NCBI GenBank assembly: GCA_023212695.1
Contig: JALCCG010000076.1
Location: forward strand, 1 to 64,000
Length of the DNA: 64,000 nt
Direction: 5' to 3'
DNA from: Sporisorium sorghi
Taxonomy: Eukaryota; Basidiomycota; Ustilaginomycetes; Ustilaginales; Ustilaginaceae
Shown: positions 40,504 through 50,717 of the stretch, in pieces
Position numbering within the stretch: the stretch's first letter is position 1
How the letters are laid out: each line of letters opens with the position of its first letter
Notes under the pieces: generated by a model
What the model was told of the DNA's origin: nothing
Databases searched by the model: none
The model's input: the letters and a program-made list of their open reading frames with translations, nothing else
Translations under genes and position numbers: made by a program

Positions 40504-43122
40504 TCATCGCACAAATGCGCCTTCAGCAGCGTATCCAAACGTCCTCCTCTGCTCCGCATTCAACCGCCTCGAGCCGACAAACGGCGACGCTGCGGGTGAA
40601 GAGGCGCTCGACGACGACGCTGAGCCCAGGTGTCCCCATGCGAGGTCGGGCGAGGACGATCCGGACAGCGGCACAGAGTAGGGTCGTGCTGCTGCTCCAG
40701 GGTCAGGCATGGACGTGTGGCGGCCACTGCTGGAGGCGGCCGCTGCAGCTTCGGTGGCAGCTCGACGGCTGGCCAGGAAACTCGTGAAACCCGCACCGAT
40801 GGCGAGCAACAGCGTGAACAGGATCGACGGCAGCAGCGTCGACAGAGGCGGTCGAGGGGGGAGCGTCGAGCCTCCACTTCTGGCTTTGCCTTTGCTCTGA
40901 GATGCGGGGCGATCCCGCTGCTGCTGCCTCTGCTGCTGGCCGGAAGAAAACATGTTCGAGACCACCGACGGCGTCAAAGTGTGCGCCGCCTTACTGGCTC
41001 CCGAGAAAGCCATGCGTGCAGGCCAGAGGAAAGCGTGCCCAGCCGCAGACACCGGTCCTCGCTTCTCCGTTTCCGTCGACGCGGCCGTTCCAGACGAAGA
41101 CGCCGTTGCGCCACCGCCAGGTGCAGCGGCCTCCCCAGAAGCCTTTGCTTTACCCGCCGCCGTAGACGACTTATTGCCGCCACCACTGCGCGACGACGAC
41201 GACGTCGACGATGCTTCCGTGGGTCCGAGCATGCGGAACCCCCAATCCAACGTCCTCTCGAATCGATGCTTGGTTCGTCCAGCCACCTGGCCGACCTTGT
41301 GCGTACGCTTGCTGACATCGTCCCATGCAGTGAGCATGTAGCTGGCGCACAAGAAACACGCGAGCGACAGCACCGTGATGCTCGAGATGCTCAAGAACAA
41401 CGTCATGTGGAAGACGGGTCGCAGCGGTGCTGACAGCTGGCGCGTCAAGGTCAGCGCAAGGTTACCGGCTGAAGCCAGCTGCTTGTGCGCGACGTTCAAG
41501 CTCTCGAGGAGCACCACATCTGGGATCGAGCCTGCTCGTCGATGATGGCTTCCCGAAGTTTGCGAGCCTGCAGCTGCTTCCGCCGGTGTCGCCCCACCGT
41601 AGTGAAAAGTCGGGTCTCCGCGAATGGAACCACGGCGGCTACCGGGGAGGGAAAAGCTGGTGGTGCGACGGCCACTGGTGCGAACTCCCTGTCGTGGCCG
41701 CCTCGTGCTGTTGGATCGAGGCGGCAGCGACTCAAATGGACTGGCATGGTCTCGGCTGGGCAGACTGCCAAATGAAAAAGCCGACTGGCTCGACGTCATG
41801 GGCTCGGTCCATTCCTGAACGTTTGCTCGCCTGGGGATCTCGGTCGCTTGATCGAAACTGACGTGTCGGTCGCGTCGGCCGGTGGGGCTAGTGTAGCCAT
41901 CGACGTCGTCGGATGTAAGCGTGGACGGAGGCTGATCGGGTCGGTCAAAGTGCGAACGAAGGATAGTCGGAGGCGATGCAGTTTTGGACGACGAGCCCGA
42001 AGACCTGACCGTGGTCGTTGTAGTGCTGATCCTGCGAACTCGTTGGGCTGTGGTGGTGGAAGCGCTGAAGCTCGTGATATCTGCACCCTCGTCCGAGCTG
42101 AGTTCTGGGGTATCGGGCAGCGAGTGACGGGTGTACCTGGGCCTGGCGCGTTCCGCGGGCGTGCTCGTCCAGGTAGTGGTTGTGTCGCTGCTAGTGGAAG
42201 CGAGCTGGCTGAGATGCACCGCCGAATGCGAGCCTGGAAGGCGGTACGACGAAGACGAGGACTGGGTGGAAGCAAAGAAGGATGAAGCGATGCCATCCTC
42301 GCTCATGACACGCTTCCTTCGTCCGCCCGAGCTACGAGAAATGTGGCGGCTCGAGTCGAATGCATCGGTCGACCACGTCGAGGAAGAGACCGTCTCGGGA
42401 CTGTTGGCGGCTGTCTTGACACCCGGTCGCCTCGATGGTGTTGTCGGATCGCGCTCGCCGGTGGGGAATGCGAAGCGGTTCCGGTTGTGTGGGCTATGCT
42501 GACGGGTCGAGGTGCCACCGTACTCGTCACTCGAAACTTCTGCGCTGGACTCAGACTGGCTGATGTTGCCAAAGTTGATCGTGTTGACAGCAGCGTGAGA
42601 GCGTTGGCTGGACCTCATTGCTGAGCGAGGCAGTGTAGCTGCTGTGGATGACGCGCTAGCCTGGAAGGAAGATCTGCGGCTGGACGCGGCGGTGGACGAC
42701 TCGGATCGGTCGTGCTGGGGCTTTTCGGTGGGTAGACCAGAGAGTCTCTTCCAAGCGCTGCGCTCCGAGGGAGTAGCGTTGGCGAGAGCAGGGTTGTTGC
42801 GTCGACGAGAGGCGCTGGTGGAGCGTTGTGCTTTGCGCAGTCGCTCTGCAAGTTGACCTGGTGGCAAGAGGTGCTCCCACCACTCTTGCGATTGCGGGTC
42901 GCGAGAGGACGACGGTGACGATGACGAGCCCTCGGAAGGCATGGTGCTAGGAGTGGCAGCGGCGTGCAAATGGCTAGAGTTGCTGCTGGTTCGTCGACCG
43001 AGGTCGGTCGTGGTGGCATACGAGTGGCGCCAAGCGGCGGAGGATGGTTCTGGAGACAGCCAGGGAGTGGTCGATCCTGAGCTGGTGGATGATTGCGGTC
43101 GCATCGTAGTCGAGGCAGCCAT
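40504..43122 (-). CDS. Unknown Ser/Thr-rich protein with two membrane segments
   Basis: I do not recognise this gene. From ATG 43122 it encodes 872 residues; an ATG at 43143 would add seven. The first 520 residues are Ser/Thr/Arg-rich, probably disordered and phosphorylated. A hydrophobic segment near 560-595 (MTLFLSISSITVLSLACFLC) leads into a charged amphipathic stretch (WDDVSKRTHKVGQVAGRTKH). A second hydrophobic segment lies near 765-790 (LLPSILFTLLLAIGAGF). A Ser/Gly/Ala-rich tail follows. There is no signal peptide, so a tail-side two-pass membrane protein with a long cytosolic N terminus is likely, perhaps at the ER or nuclear envelope. The two-segment layout invites comparison with ER-shaping or lipid-droplet proteins, but I see no defining motif. 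The long ORF and codon bias support a real gene. Confidence 0.75.
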   Translation of the reverse strand: MAASTTMRPQSSTSSGSTTPWLSPEPSSAAWRHSYATTTDLGRRTSSNSSHLHAAATPSTMPSEGSSSSPSSSRDPQSQEWWEHLLPPGQLAERLRKAQRSTSASRRRNNPALANATPSERSAWKRLSGLPTEKPQHDRSESSTAASSRRSSFQASASSTAATLPRSAMRSSQRSHAAVNTINFGNISQSESSAEVSSDEYGGTSTRQHSPHNRNRFAFPTGERDPTTPSRRPGVKTAANSPETVSSSTWSTDAFDSSRHISRSSGGRRKRVMSEDGIASSFFASTQSSSSSYRLPGSHSAVHLSQLASTSSDTTTTWTSTPAERARPRYTRHSLPDTPELSSDEGADITSFSASTTTAQRVRRISTTTTTVRSSGSSSKTASPPTILRSHFDRPDQPPSTLTSDDVDGYTSPTGRRDRHVSFDQATEIPRRANVQEWTEPMTSSQSAFSFGSLPSRDHASPFESLPPRSNSTRRPRQGVRTSGRRTTSFSLPGSRRGSIRGDPTFHYGGATPAEAAAGSQTSGSHHRRAGSIPDVVLLESLNVAHKQLASAGNLALTLTRQLSAPLRPVFHMTLFLSISSITVLSLACFLCASYMLTAWDDVSKRTHKVGQVAGRTKHRFERTLDWGFRMLGPTEASSTSSSSRSGGGNKSSTAAGKAKASGEAAAPGGGATASSSGTAASTETEKRGPVSAAGHAFLWPARMAFSGASKAAHTLTPSVVSNMFSSGQQQRQQQRDRPASQSKGKARSGGSTLPPRPPLSTLLPSILFTLLLAIGAGFTSFLASRRAATEAAAAASSSGRHTSMPDPGAAARPYSVPLSGSSSPDLAWGHLGSASSSSASSPAASPFVGSRRLNAEQRRTFGYAAEGAFVR

Positions 43123-43651
43123 ATTGAAACGCTGACACACCATGTGATGCACGCCACTCGCTATCTAGTGCCTCTGCGTTGGCCGCCAAGATGCTCGATA
43201 AGATGCGCCTCGACAGGCAGAATGCTTGGGTCGGAGAAGCCGCAAGGTTGCTGATTTAGGGTTACGATCAATTTGAATGCACAAAGTCGAGACGCTGTTG
43301 ACAAGATCAAGGTTGGCAATGATCGGAGCAGGCCGAAGACATTGAGGCGTGATGGTGGAGAGTGTGTTGAAGTGAAAGGTTGAGTCACAATGTTGCCAGA
43401 GTGAAAGCCAAACGGGTGATTACGAGCGAGTGTATGTCGGAGTGTTCCCGAACAGACGTAGCTTGCTCGGCCTGAGCGTTTGTGTATGCGGTGTGAGCTT
43501 AGATAGGCGCGGGTTCATGCCGAAGCTGCCGTGCGTGCTTATGGCCAGCCGAGTCGATGGCGATGATCTGCGGAGGACCAGGCTTTGCAAAGGGTCTGCT
43601 GATGGTAAATGAAATGCGGGAGTGAGAGCGATAGGGAGTCGGAGGATAGCG

Positions 43652-43655
<4 letters not shown>

Positions 43656-43699
<44 letters not shown>
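43656..43699. repeat. GA dinucleotide microsatellite, about 22 units
   Basis: This is a pure GA/AG run of about 44 bases, about 0.5 kb upstream of the start of the two-membrane-segment gene. Confidence 0.95.
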
Positions 43700-43705
<6 letters not shown>

Positions 43706-44752
43706 CCAAGCGAGAGAAGCAAAGGAGCTGGCAAACAGGAATGGACGTCCTGCCCGGGGAAGCGGACCAAGCTCGGGAACGATAGGGCTGAAGGGCTGAA
43801 TGCTGCTGATGCTGATGCAAGGCAAAATCGCACTAAGGACCAGCTTTCCGAAGGAGCTGACGGCGGCGGTTCAGCTGAGCTCTATCACGGGTGGTGATGA
43901 TGCGTGGTGGATACAGCCTAACGAGCTCTGTCCAAGATGGTGGGCGAGTGGACCCTTGCTCTGGGTGTGGGTGTGAAACGGCAACGGTAGAGTAAGAAGG
44001 TGGCGACCAGATGGTGGGCTTGTTTAGGCTTCTTGGCCTTGTCGAAGGAAGTCGTGCGTGCGTGGCAAGGGTCGGAAACCGATGCAAAAAAAAGGCGACC
44101 AAAAGGAAGGAAGGGTCCGGGGATGTCGGGATCACGGCCAGGAATGCGCTCGACGGCGTCGCCACACACACACACACACACACTTACTGACTTTTGGCTT
44201 TGCGATTTTTCACGAGCAGGGAATTGCAGAGGACAGTTAGCGCGCTAAACAGCAGCAAACTGCAAACTGTGTACCAGAACGACGAACAGAGCGGTTCCAG
44301 TGTTGCTCTCTTCTCGGTCCCGCTTTGTTTGACGTGGTGCTGCATCAGCTCGAACCGCTTTCATTTTTTATTTTTATTTTTTTCCATGACGAATCGAATC
44401 ATCTCATCACATCTCATCACATCTCCTCGTCAACCGTTGTTGTTGCATTCCCCTAAGCTGACTAGCCACGATCATCGGAGAGACCGATCCTCTTTGGCAA
44501 AGGCATCGTCACTCTTTCGGGCTGTTGTCGTTGTCGATAAATTGAATTCGCTTGGCAATTTCTGATCGAGAAAAGGTGTTTGAAACGCACCTTGGCTGCA
44601 CAGCTTGCTGCCTGGCTGCAGTGGGGTGCAGAGAGACGCACAGCTTGTGGCAGCGCGAGGTCGGCGTGCATTCTAGCCGCTGCAGCAACGGGTCCCTGCA
44701 CATGAAGAGAGAGAGGCCCGTCCAAGAAACTCTGGCTGCAGGGGCGAAGAAG

Positions 44753-44779
44753 GGTTCATTTGGGCTGTCAAAATTTTAG

Positions 44780-44828
<49 letters not shown>

Positions 44829-44860
44829 ACCGGGGGAAAAAAAAAAATAACGCCTGCCCC
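44753..44860. repeat. Left copy of a near-duplicate flanking the assembly gap
   Basis: The order is ATTTGGGCTGTCAAAATTTT, then a 46-nt A run, then GGGACCGGGGGAAAA, then CGCCTGCCCC. The same elements recur right of the gap (about 44927-45032). Confidence 0.65.
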
Positions 44861-44870
44861 NNNNNNNNNN
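44861..44870. other. Assembly gap, ten N
   Basis: Ten N mark a scaffold join or an unresolved run. It sits between two long poly-A tracts. Confidence 0.99.
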
Positions 44871-44926
44871 GTACAAAAAAAAAGAAGGAACCGCCAAAAA
44901 GAACAACTGCACCGAGAAGAGAAAAA

Positions 44927-44949
44927 GGATCGATTTGAGCGCCCAAAAT

Positions 44950-44987
<38 letters not shown>

Positions 44988-45032
44988 AATCGATTAAAGG
45001 GACCGTGTGAAAAAGAAAGATGCCGGCTTGCC
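44927..45032. repeat. Right copy of the near-duplicate flanking the gap
   Basis: The order is ATTTGAGCGCCCAAAATTTT, then a 29-nt A run, then GGGACCGTGTGAAAAAG, then GGCTTGCCCG. It aligns in order with the left copy, with scattered differences and a different homopolymer length. Confidence 0.65.
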
Positions 45033-46229
45033 CGACGTGTCAACGGGCTTGAACCGAAAGGCACGTTTTCCGCATGGTGCAAGCAGCAAGCAGCAACGAC
45101 TTCCCTTCCTCTCTCTCTCTCTCTCTCTCGTAGTATAACCTTTTGCTAAAGGATAAGCTTGCCGAAAGATAAGACGTTTTGGCCTAGGGGAAAAAAAATA
45201 AAATAAAAATGAAAATTCACAGGCAAAACATTCATTTACGCTCGTGCTTATGCTTTTCCGTTGTGGTCTGCTAACTCAGCCTTCCGACAGACCACGGGAA
45301 CGGGACGGCTTGTAGGTTGTTGTCGCTGTTGACCGAGAGGTAGAGCGACGAGATTGGAGTTGCTATCGTCAGAGTGTCAGCAACAGAGAGGTTCTCAGGT
45401 CGGAGCATTTTTTTTTTTTTTAGGAGCCTGTGAAAGGTTGAGAGAGAGAGAGAGAGAGAGAGAGACTTTCACCAGAACAACCCGAGTCCAGCCGAGTTGC
45501 CCTTCCCGCTGTGCACGGCTTCTCGCTTCGTGTGTGATTGTCAAGCGCACAACGAGTGGGCATGAAAGATCGAACGAGTAGGCGAGATCGCAATGTGATA
45601 CGCCAGCGTGTTTGCAATGCCTCGTCAAGCTTGTTTGCGATAAACGTGCTGAGATGATGATATGAATTCTCTTGTCCTCTTTTGTTTCGATCTCGGTGTC
45701 CTTTCTTGGTGGTCTAGCAATCCAGAACAACGGAGCTCCTCATCGCTTATACATCCGATCCGACACAAGTTCGCAGCTCGAGCTGGTCTTGCCTTTTCAT
45801 GCTTTCGGTCCGTGTTCGGTGCACAGGGTGAAGATGGCAGAGCACGCTGCTTACTGACCGCACTGCAGCATCGCATCATCTCCAACCGCGTGCGTGGTGG
45901 TCCAAGCCCCCGTCTTACAACGATTCGCGAGCCCCGCCGCCCGCTCGACTGTTTCGGGCTTTGGTTGTACCAGCGCTGGCTTGCGTTTTCATGCGTCGCC
46001 CGTGCGTGTTGGCCGATCTCACAAAGCGAAAAAGCTGACTGCTACCATCTCGCTCTCAATACAGCCGCCGGACAAGGAAGCCACTCCACCATAGAAAGAG
46101 AAACGAATGTGAATTAGACGGCTCTGAATCTCGAACAATCTGCAAAGGAGAGCCTGGAACAACGAGCATTGTAGTTGAAGCGAAGAGAGAGAGAGAGAGC
46201 CGCGATATCTCGACCAAGCCATTCGGCGA

Positions 46230-48705
46230 TCACATCTGGACATTGTAATCGTACCGATAGCACATCCTGCCGCCCCACTTTCCGCTCTCCGGGTCCAACA
46301 AATCCTGCACCATCACGCTCTCAGCCAGTGGCTGGAAGTTGACCATATCCGTCCTCTTAGCGGTCCAGGGCGGGTACTGGCCGTCCTTCTGCTGCTCCAC
46401 GGGACCATGGAACGCCCTTTGGTTCCTCTTGCTCTTCTTCTGCCACGCATGCAAGATATTATCAATGAACCCGTGCAGCGAATGGAACACCATGTCGTTC
46501 GGGCTCGTGCTCAACCACGCCAAGTTCCCACCCACACACGTGTGCATCGACAAATGCGTAGAGATCTCGAGCGCCGAGCTGAAATCGAAAAACCGGCCGT
46601 CGTCGTGCGTGCTCCCCAAACCCTTGACGAAATTCTCGTTGATAAACGTCGTGCAGTTGTTACCAAAGTGCGCGTTGGGATGGTGCGTGTTCATGTTGTT
46701 AAACTGGCGACAGAGGCGGTGCTGGAACGGCGCGTTGAAGTAGTGGTCTGCGAGTGCACCGTCCGTGACGGCAAGGCCCGAGCTCCAAGGGCATTCCGAG
46801 TTGTCCCCCTGCCCGTTGCTGCCCAGGCCGTATTCAGGGTCAGAGTCGAAGATCGCGTTGGTCGACGGGTCAGAGGCCGTCTTGGTCCAGTCCACCCACG
46901 GCAAGCCGAGCGGGAAACCGCACTCGTTCAGATCCCGCTCCACCACCACCGTGAACCCGCGGTGGAAGACGGTGAAGTACGCCGTAAAGTGCACGTAGCG
47001 CATCATGCGGATGTGCAGCAGCGTCCAGTCGTCCGCCGCATTCCACTGCGAATCGTCCGTCTTGAAACGCGAGGGCTTGGAGCGCACGCACTTGACCGCT
47101 TCCACAAACGCCTTTTTCTCGTCCCGTGTGAGCGTGGAGTATTCCTTGCGGATCAGCGGGTTGGTGCATGTAGATGCCGAAGCGTCCGTGTCCAGCTGGT
47201 CCGAGGAGGCGTCGCCGTTGCCGAGAGCGAGGTTGACTGAGCCGGGCACAGCGCTTTTCTGGTCCGTGGACGGGTCGTTCGGCGAGCCGTGGTTGGCGGT
47301 GTTGGCAGCGACGGCAGCAACAGCGGTCATGGTGAGGTTCTGGCCACTGGCGCCACCGGCAGCAGCGGTGCCGGGCATAGTCTTGGGCATGTTTTTACCA
47401 TCAGGATCGTTGATGAGCGCAGGAGCGACGGAGGGCTCGTCCGGACCAAGGCCAGGGGCAAGCTTTTGTCCGCCAGCGGCGGCTGCGGGAGGCGACGCTT
47501 TGCTACCGTCCGGGTTGAGCTTTTGGTCGTCAGCAGCGACACCCGATCCGGAGCCAGGTTGCGGAGTAGAGACTGTAGTGCCGTCTGGGCTGGGCTTCTG
47601 TGCGCCAGGGGCAGTGGCGGGCTGGGTGGCGCTACCAGGGAGTGTGACCGCACCGACGTTGTTCGGATTGTTCGGGTCGGGCTGCTGCTGGGTTGCACCG
47701 TTGCCACCAGCAGCGCCGCCGGGAGTGGTAGCGGGAGCAGCACCACCAGCACCAACACCGGCTCCGGCACCAGCACCAGCACCATTGCCGTCAGCACCAT
47801 TGCCGTCAGCACCAGCACCAGCACCAGCACCACCGGTAGCACCATTACCACCAGCACCAACACCGGCTCCGGCACCAGCACCAGCACCATTGCCGCCAGC
47901 ACCAGCACCAGCACCAGCACCGGCTCCGGCACCATTGCCACCGGCACCAGCGCCACCAGCACCATTAGCGGGAAGCGCACCACCGCCGTCACCCGGCTTA
48001 CCTCCAGCCCCAGCTGCATCTTTCGGATCAGCGGGGTCAGCAGGACCGGGGGCGATGCTCTGGGCGTCGTTCTTTGCCACAGCTAGAGGCGGACGGAGCG
48101 GGAACCCCTTCGAATCCTGACGGACCTGCTTGAACCCGGACCCGCCAAACATGTCTGGCAGGACGCGCGGGGCAGCCTTTGAGTCTGTGTGCGCACCAGC
48201 GTCGTTGTCACCAAGACACCAAACGGGTCAGCAATCTCCACATATCACCATTCATCTTCTTTCTCTGCTCTGACTTACCTGTACCTGAAACCTCATCGGG
48301 CTTCGCACCGCCTTCGGCAGCAGCCTTCATGACGTCGAGCTGCAACCGCTTGGCGCAGCGAATGAGCTTGCGGTGCTGGCGCACCACCTTGTCCTTCTGC
48401 GGCTGCGGGGTGGTGGGAGCAGGCGTCCAGGTGTCGGTCCCGGGCGAGTCGTGGTCCTTGAAGCCCCATTCGCGCGGGGCGAGCTGCGACCACACGCGGT
48501 CGTCCGCCGGATTCGGGTGCGCTGCAATCAGCGCCTCGACTTTCGTGCGGTCCGCGTGTGCCGTAGCGGTGTGTCCCAGGCAGTGCAATATGTGCGAGGT
48601 TTTGGCGTGAGGCGTGGATAGGTGCTGGTTGGCGTGTACGAAAGTGAGGAGAAGGGGGAGGAAGGCGAGCAGCGTGCATGTGCTGCGCAGGAGAGGGGCC
48701 TGCAT
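46230..48705 (-). CDS. Secreted tyrosinase-like type-3 copper oxidase with Gly-Ala-rich spacer (two exons)
   Basis: Tyrosinases oxidise monophenols and diphenols, feeding melanin or phenol metabolism. Exon 1 is 48705-48279 (first ATG of the frame, GTAAGT donor) and exon 2 is 48184-46230 (CACAG acceptor), giving 793 residues. A signal peptide covers about 1-25 (STCTLLAFLPLLLTFVHA). Residues about 155-480 are low complexity, with a central Gly-Ala-Asn block of GAGAGAG type. The copper domain occupies the C-terminal third. Copper-A candidates are His 533, 541 and 550 (LLHIRMMRYVH, then VFHRGF). Copper-B candidates are His 686 and 690 (THLSMH) and 713 (VFHSLHGFID). Spacing fits the family, so activity is plausible. 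The long N-terminal spacer is not typical. Nothing beside it is an obvious melanin gene. Confidence 0.88.
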
Positions 48706-49532
48706 CGTGACCAACGAGCTGTCTGCTCAGCTTAGGGATGATGGAGAAACGAGTGTATCGAGGGTGAGAAGAAGTGAGGAGTGAGGGAGAGATGGTGTGA
48801 GGGAAAGAAGGGAGAAAAGGCGGACTCGCTTCCCTTAGGACAAGCATGACAACCACTTCATCTGCCCAACTCTCAGAGCGCTCGCCACAGCGAGGATCGG
48901 TATCGCCACCCCACTGTAAGCACAATGGCGAGAGTGCGGGACCTGACGTGCAACGCTGGGCCATGGTGCGAGTGCCCTCGTTGCAAGGACAACAACGACG
49001 CCGGAATGAAGTCGCTTTTGTCGTGTGGGTTGAGGAGGTGGAGCCAGTCGGTTGTCGGTGGCACTGTTGTTGGCTTTGCGCACAGTGGGACGCCTCGCAC
49101 TGTCGGTTTGGTTGCTCCTGCGTTCAAGCTTGGCACTTTGAGGTGCCTGACTGCTATTCGCACCTCTTCGCACCTCTTTCCACTCGACATCTTTCTCGAA
49201 AAAGAGAGAGGGTGACAGCACACGCACACACACCCAAACCCACATCCAGCACGAAAACCAGAGCACAGCCCTCCTCACCCCTGCGCACCCACTCTTCCCC
49301 CTCAAGCCACCACCAAACTTCATCAAGCTTTTGCCAGCGCCCTTGCCAATTGTCCCACCACATCCCTCACCCCACCATCAACGGGCGTCACATGAGAAAG
49401 CCGGCTGAGGTGCCGGGCTCATCCCGAGCGTCTGAGTTGCCGTGATCGCCGGCTGAAATCGCTGCCTCACGCACACAGTCACCGTCGCGGGTGGGTTGAT
49501 CGACTTGTAGAGATTGGTTTTGTTGAGCGAGA
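48706..49532. other. Intergenic, tyrosinase promoter and CZIB 3' flank
   Basis: This is 827 bases with overlapping Ser/Pro/Thr-rich frames and no domain. A GA-rich stretch (about 48735-48830) lies just upstream of the tyrosinase start, and a CACACA-rich patch is near 49219-49250. Confidence 0.5.
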
Positions 49533-50420
49533 TTAGACCCGCTGCCAGCGATGCTCGAGCTCCATGATGCTGACTTCGTCGCCGGCCTGCGGAAACAAGT
49601 CGGGAAGAGTATCCGGTCAGCGCTAGTCCCGGCTACGCTGTCCGTGTGGGTTGGGTGCTTACCTTTTCGTCATAGTCCATCCACTCGACGCCGTCGTCGA
49701 ACTCGACACTGTCGAACGGCGTGCCCGATTCCGAGCCTTTGCACGTCCATGTGCCCTTACGTTCCCCGTGGAGATCAAACCTCGGCGTCAGCATGCTAAA
49801 CTTGGAAGGAGGATGAGAGTGTGATGCTCACCGAAGGCTCAAACCCGACCGGTTCGAGGCCGCGAAAGTCGAGCACGCACAGCGTCTGCCATGTCGCGCC
49901 GTGCTCGTCGGCATTGATCGGCCGCCACAGCGGTTCTTTCGCCGTCGGCTCTTCGAATTCTGCCCCATCAAATCCATCGTCAGCAACTTCTCTACACATC
50001 ATCAAGTGTAACCGCAGAGACTTACTCGCAGAGCTCTCCTTCTTGCAAAACTACCCAGCCGCAAACAGCACCGCGTCAGCAACGAACCATCTGTTAGCGG
50101 TAAAGGGAGGGGTGGGCCAGGACTTACACTACAGCTCATGACGAGGTTGGCACTGCCGCGTGCGCCCTTGGTCATCTCGTGCTCGTCGGATGGTGTAACG
50201 CCAACAAGCTTGGCGTGCTCTTCGTGACATGATGTGCATTTGAGCTTGAGCATCAAAGTGTGATCCGGGTCGGCGGGGAGCAGGTGGGTGACGTTGGTGA
50301 ACTGCGCTTTCAGCTGCAGTGCGAGTTTCTGATGTGGGGGGAGCGGAGAATAGCACGCCGGGTCAGCTAAATCAAGTCCAAGTCGTACGCTGAGCAAGGG
50401 CATGAGGGGCTTACCGGCAT
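49533..50420 (-). CDS. CXXC zinc-binding protein, UPF0587/CZIB (DUF866) family (six exons)
   Basis: Exons are 50420-50415, 50328-50128, 50050-50026, 49959-49832, 49755-49663 and 49586-49533. All phases agree and give 168 residues, the normal family length. The product begins MPKLALQLKAQFTNVTHL. Two cysteine pairs bind zinc: CTSC (CTSCHEEH) and CSFC, the second split between exons 2 and 3. Later family motifs are EPLWRPI, CVLDFRGLEPVGFEP, GTWTCKG and EWMDYDEK. The human CZIB and yeast YCR090C relatives are soluble and have no settled biochemical role. The first coding exon is two codons and the third is 25 nt. Branch sites CTGAC or CTAAC are visible in most introns. The acceptor of exon 5 (AAG at 49758-49756) is non-canonical in its -3 base but gives the family motif. 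Confidence 0.9.
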
Positions 50421-50717
50421 CTTGAATGGTCGACCTCTCTGAATGTTTTGGGTCAAGATGGCGAGAAAGCGAGAAGGCAAACAGGGTGCAGGGTGGACCA
50501 TATGAAAGATGGCAGCGCACGACATCAAAAGCACAAAATTCCTGGTCCGACTTCCGAGCCATGTTGTGCATCGTTGCGCGTCAAGTTGCGCACGTTTCCA
50601 AAACAGCGAAGACACACAAGCTCACACGGAGCACAATCATCGACTTCTTCACACACTCTGCTTCAGACAAATCGACGATGCCCTCGCACTCATGACAAAT
50701 AGAAGTGACAATAAACT

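Larger units (their letters stand above)
43123..46229. other. Large intergenic region with microsatellites, poly-A runs and an assembly gap
   Basis: About 3.1 kb upstream of the two-membrane-segment gene and downstream of the tyrosinase has no supported gene. It holds a GA microsatellite (43656-43699), a CA run (44162-44182), poly-A tracts (44780-44825, 44955-44983), the gap at 44861-44870, a CT run (about 45109-45129), a T run (about 45408-45421) and a GA run (about 45439-45464). The AT-rich part from 44340 to 45240 is unlike the rest of the window. Confidence 0.6.
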
